From assembly GCA_009705185.1 (NCBI GenBank), contig WLCS01000059.1, forward strand, positions 1 to 6,467: 6,467 nt of DNA. Reading direction: 5' to 3'. The translations under genes and the position numbers were made by a program. Numbering within the stretch: the first letter of the stretch is position 1; each line of letters opens with the position of its first letter. Below the pieces are notes generated by a model that did no database searches, was not told the DNA's origin, and was given only the letters and a program-made list of their open reading frames with translations. This document shows positions 6,110 through 6,467 of this stretch, one piece after another. This DNA is from Actinomycetota bacterium. GTDB lineage: Bacteria; Actinomycetota; Actinomycetes; Nanopelagicales; Nanopelagicaceae.

Positions 6110-6125
6110 TGAGTGCTAGCACTCA
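6110..6125. promoter_or_regulatory. Perfect 16-bp palindrome, candidate operator site 2
   Basis: TGAGTGCTAGCACTCA reads the same on both strands over all 16 bases. Its core GTGCTAGCACT (6113-6123) repeats the sequence at 6054-6064, with centres 59 bp apart. It lies 12 bp past the stop of the DUF779 gene and about 140 bp upstream of the exported-protein operon. With no loop and no T-run after it, it does not look like a terminator, so a protein binding site is more likely. Confidence 0.55.
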
Positions 6126-6137
6126 ACAACGAAGAAG

Positions 6138-6467
6138 CTAAGCACCTGTAGTGACAGGGTTTTTTTCAAGTATTGACCACTCTTGATCTGTAAAGAGTCG
6201 TGAACGAATGAGAAATCTTTTACCTTCGGGTGATTCCAGAGAAAAACCACCACCGCGCCCATCTACAACATCTACTGTCAGATGCGTATGTTTCCAATAT
6301 TCAAATTGAGAAGCTGACATCCAAAAACCAATTGGCTCTTGGATGTCAGCCACTTTCAAATCTCCCAACTTGACGTCTTGGCCGCCTACGCGGAATTCGC
6401 CAGCTGGATAACACATTGGTGAAGATCCATCACAACAACCACCGGACTGGTGAAACATCAGTGGTCC
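6138..6467 (-). CDS. DUF779 family protein, 5' end outside the window
   Basis: The last 109 codons of a DUF779 protein. The reading frame stays open to the window edge, where GPL precedes MFHQSGGCCDGSSPMC; in this family that conserved stretch lies internally, so the ATG at 6458-6456 is an internal Met and the true start lies upstream of the window. Visible features are the twin Cys and third Cys of GGCCDGSSPMC, a FRVGGQDVKLG strand, FEYWKHTHLTVDVVDGRGGGFSLE with two His, and the C-terminal GKRFLIRSRLFTDQEW. The clustered Cys and His suggest metal binding, but this is inference. From family knowledge, DUF779 genes in actinobacteria often sit next to an NAD-dependent aldehyde dehydrogenase gene (for example Rv0459 beside Rv0458, from memory). 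Such a gene would be expected to the right of this window. It is on the same strand as the exported-protein operon but separated by 162 bp. Confidence 0.9.
   Translation of the reverse strand, partial: GPLMFHQSGGCCDGSSPMCYPAGEFRVGGQDVKLGDLKVADIQEPIGFWMSASQFEYWKHTHLTVDVVDGRGGGFSLESPEGKRFLIRSRLFTDQEWSILEKNPVTTGA

Noticed and set aside
6110..6125. CIRCE (HrcA heat-shock operator), because the half-sites GAGTGCTA and TAGCACTC appear
   Set aside because: CIRCE is TTAGCACTC-N9-GAGTGCTAA. Here the halves are in the opposite order and overlap at the centre with no 9-bp spacer, and no chaperone gene is nearby.
6110..6125. Rho-independent terminator for the DUF779 gene
   Set aside because: The palindrome is continuous with no loop, and the minus-strand sequence after it (TTGCAATAAATC) has no T-run.
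1..6467. CRISPR array, tRNA or rRNA genes, insertion sequences, prophage or toxin-antitoxin genes
   Set aside because: No regularly spaced repeats, cloverleaf-like sequences, transposase motifs or terminal repeats were seen, and nearly all of the window is covered by the listed genes.

Overview
The window looks like chromosomal DNA from a small-genome, low-to-moderate GC actinobacterium. The base composition (roughly mid-40s % GC by eye), the short intergenic gaps and the protein types (an actinobacterial-style MMPL exporter, a DUF779 protein, and exported proteins with a Cys-Lys-Gly / Lys-Cys-Pro-Lys-Gly N-terminal motif) would fit a freshwater planktonic lineage such as the acI/Nanopelagicales group. 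This placement is inference from composition and protein style; no marker gene is present.

Plus strand, 1-2612: the window opens inside a DNA alkylation repair glycosylase gene of the AlkD family. Its reading frame is broken near an AAAATTTT run (positions 114-121). The upstream part ends at TAA 144-146, and a second ORF starts at the overlapping ATG 146-148 and carries the catalytic half. One base after that ORF stops, a complete 700-residue MMPL/RND-type membrane transporter begins. A strong hairpin (2598-2628) straddles its stop codon.

Minus strand, 5975 down to 2653: three genes lie head to tail with gaps of 24 nt and then a TAATG junction, so they are very likely one operon. In transcription order they encode a 216-residue exported beta-rich protein with a small Cys motif, a 317-residue exported protein with an Ig-like domain plus a second conserved domain, and a roughly 552-residue exported protein built from four related Ig/IPT-like units. 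All three have clear signal peptides and no membrane anchor that I can see, so they probably act outside the membrane, perhaps together. I cannot assign a biochemical function. The operon probably ends at the hairpin beside the MMPL gene, which has a T-rich tail in the minus-strand direction.

The 162-bp gap 5976-6137 should hold the operon promoter. It contains two copies of a GTGCTAGCACT palindrome 59 bp apart, one of them a perfect 16-bp palindrome, plus a short inverted repeat next to the first gene's ribosome binding site. These are the best candidates for regulatory sites in the window.

Minus strand, 6467-6138: the 3' part of a DUF779 gene whose start lies beyond the window. Relatives of this family often neighbour aldehyde dehydrogenase genes, which would be expected just outside the right edge.
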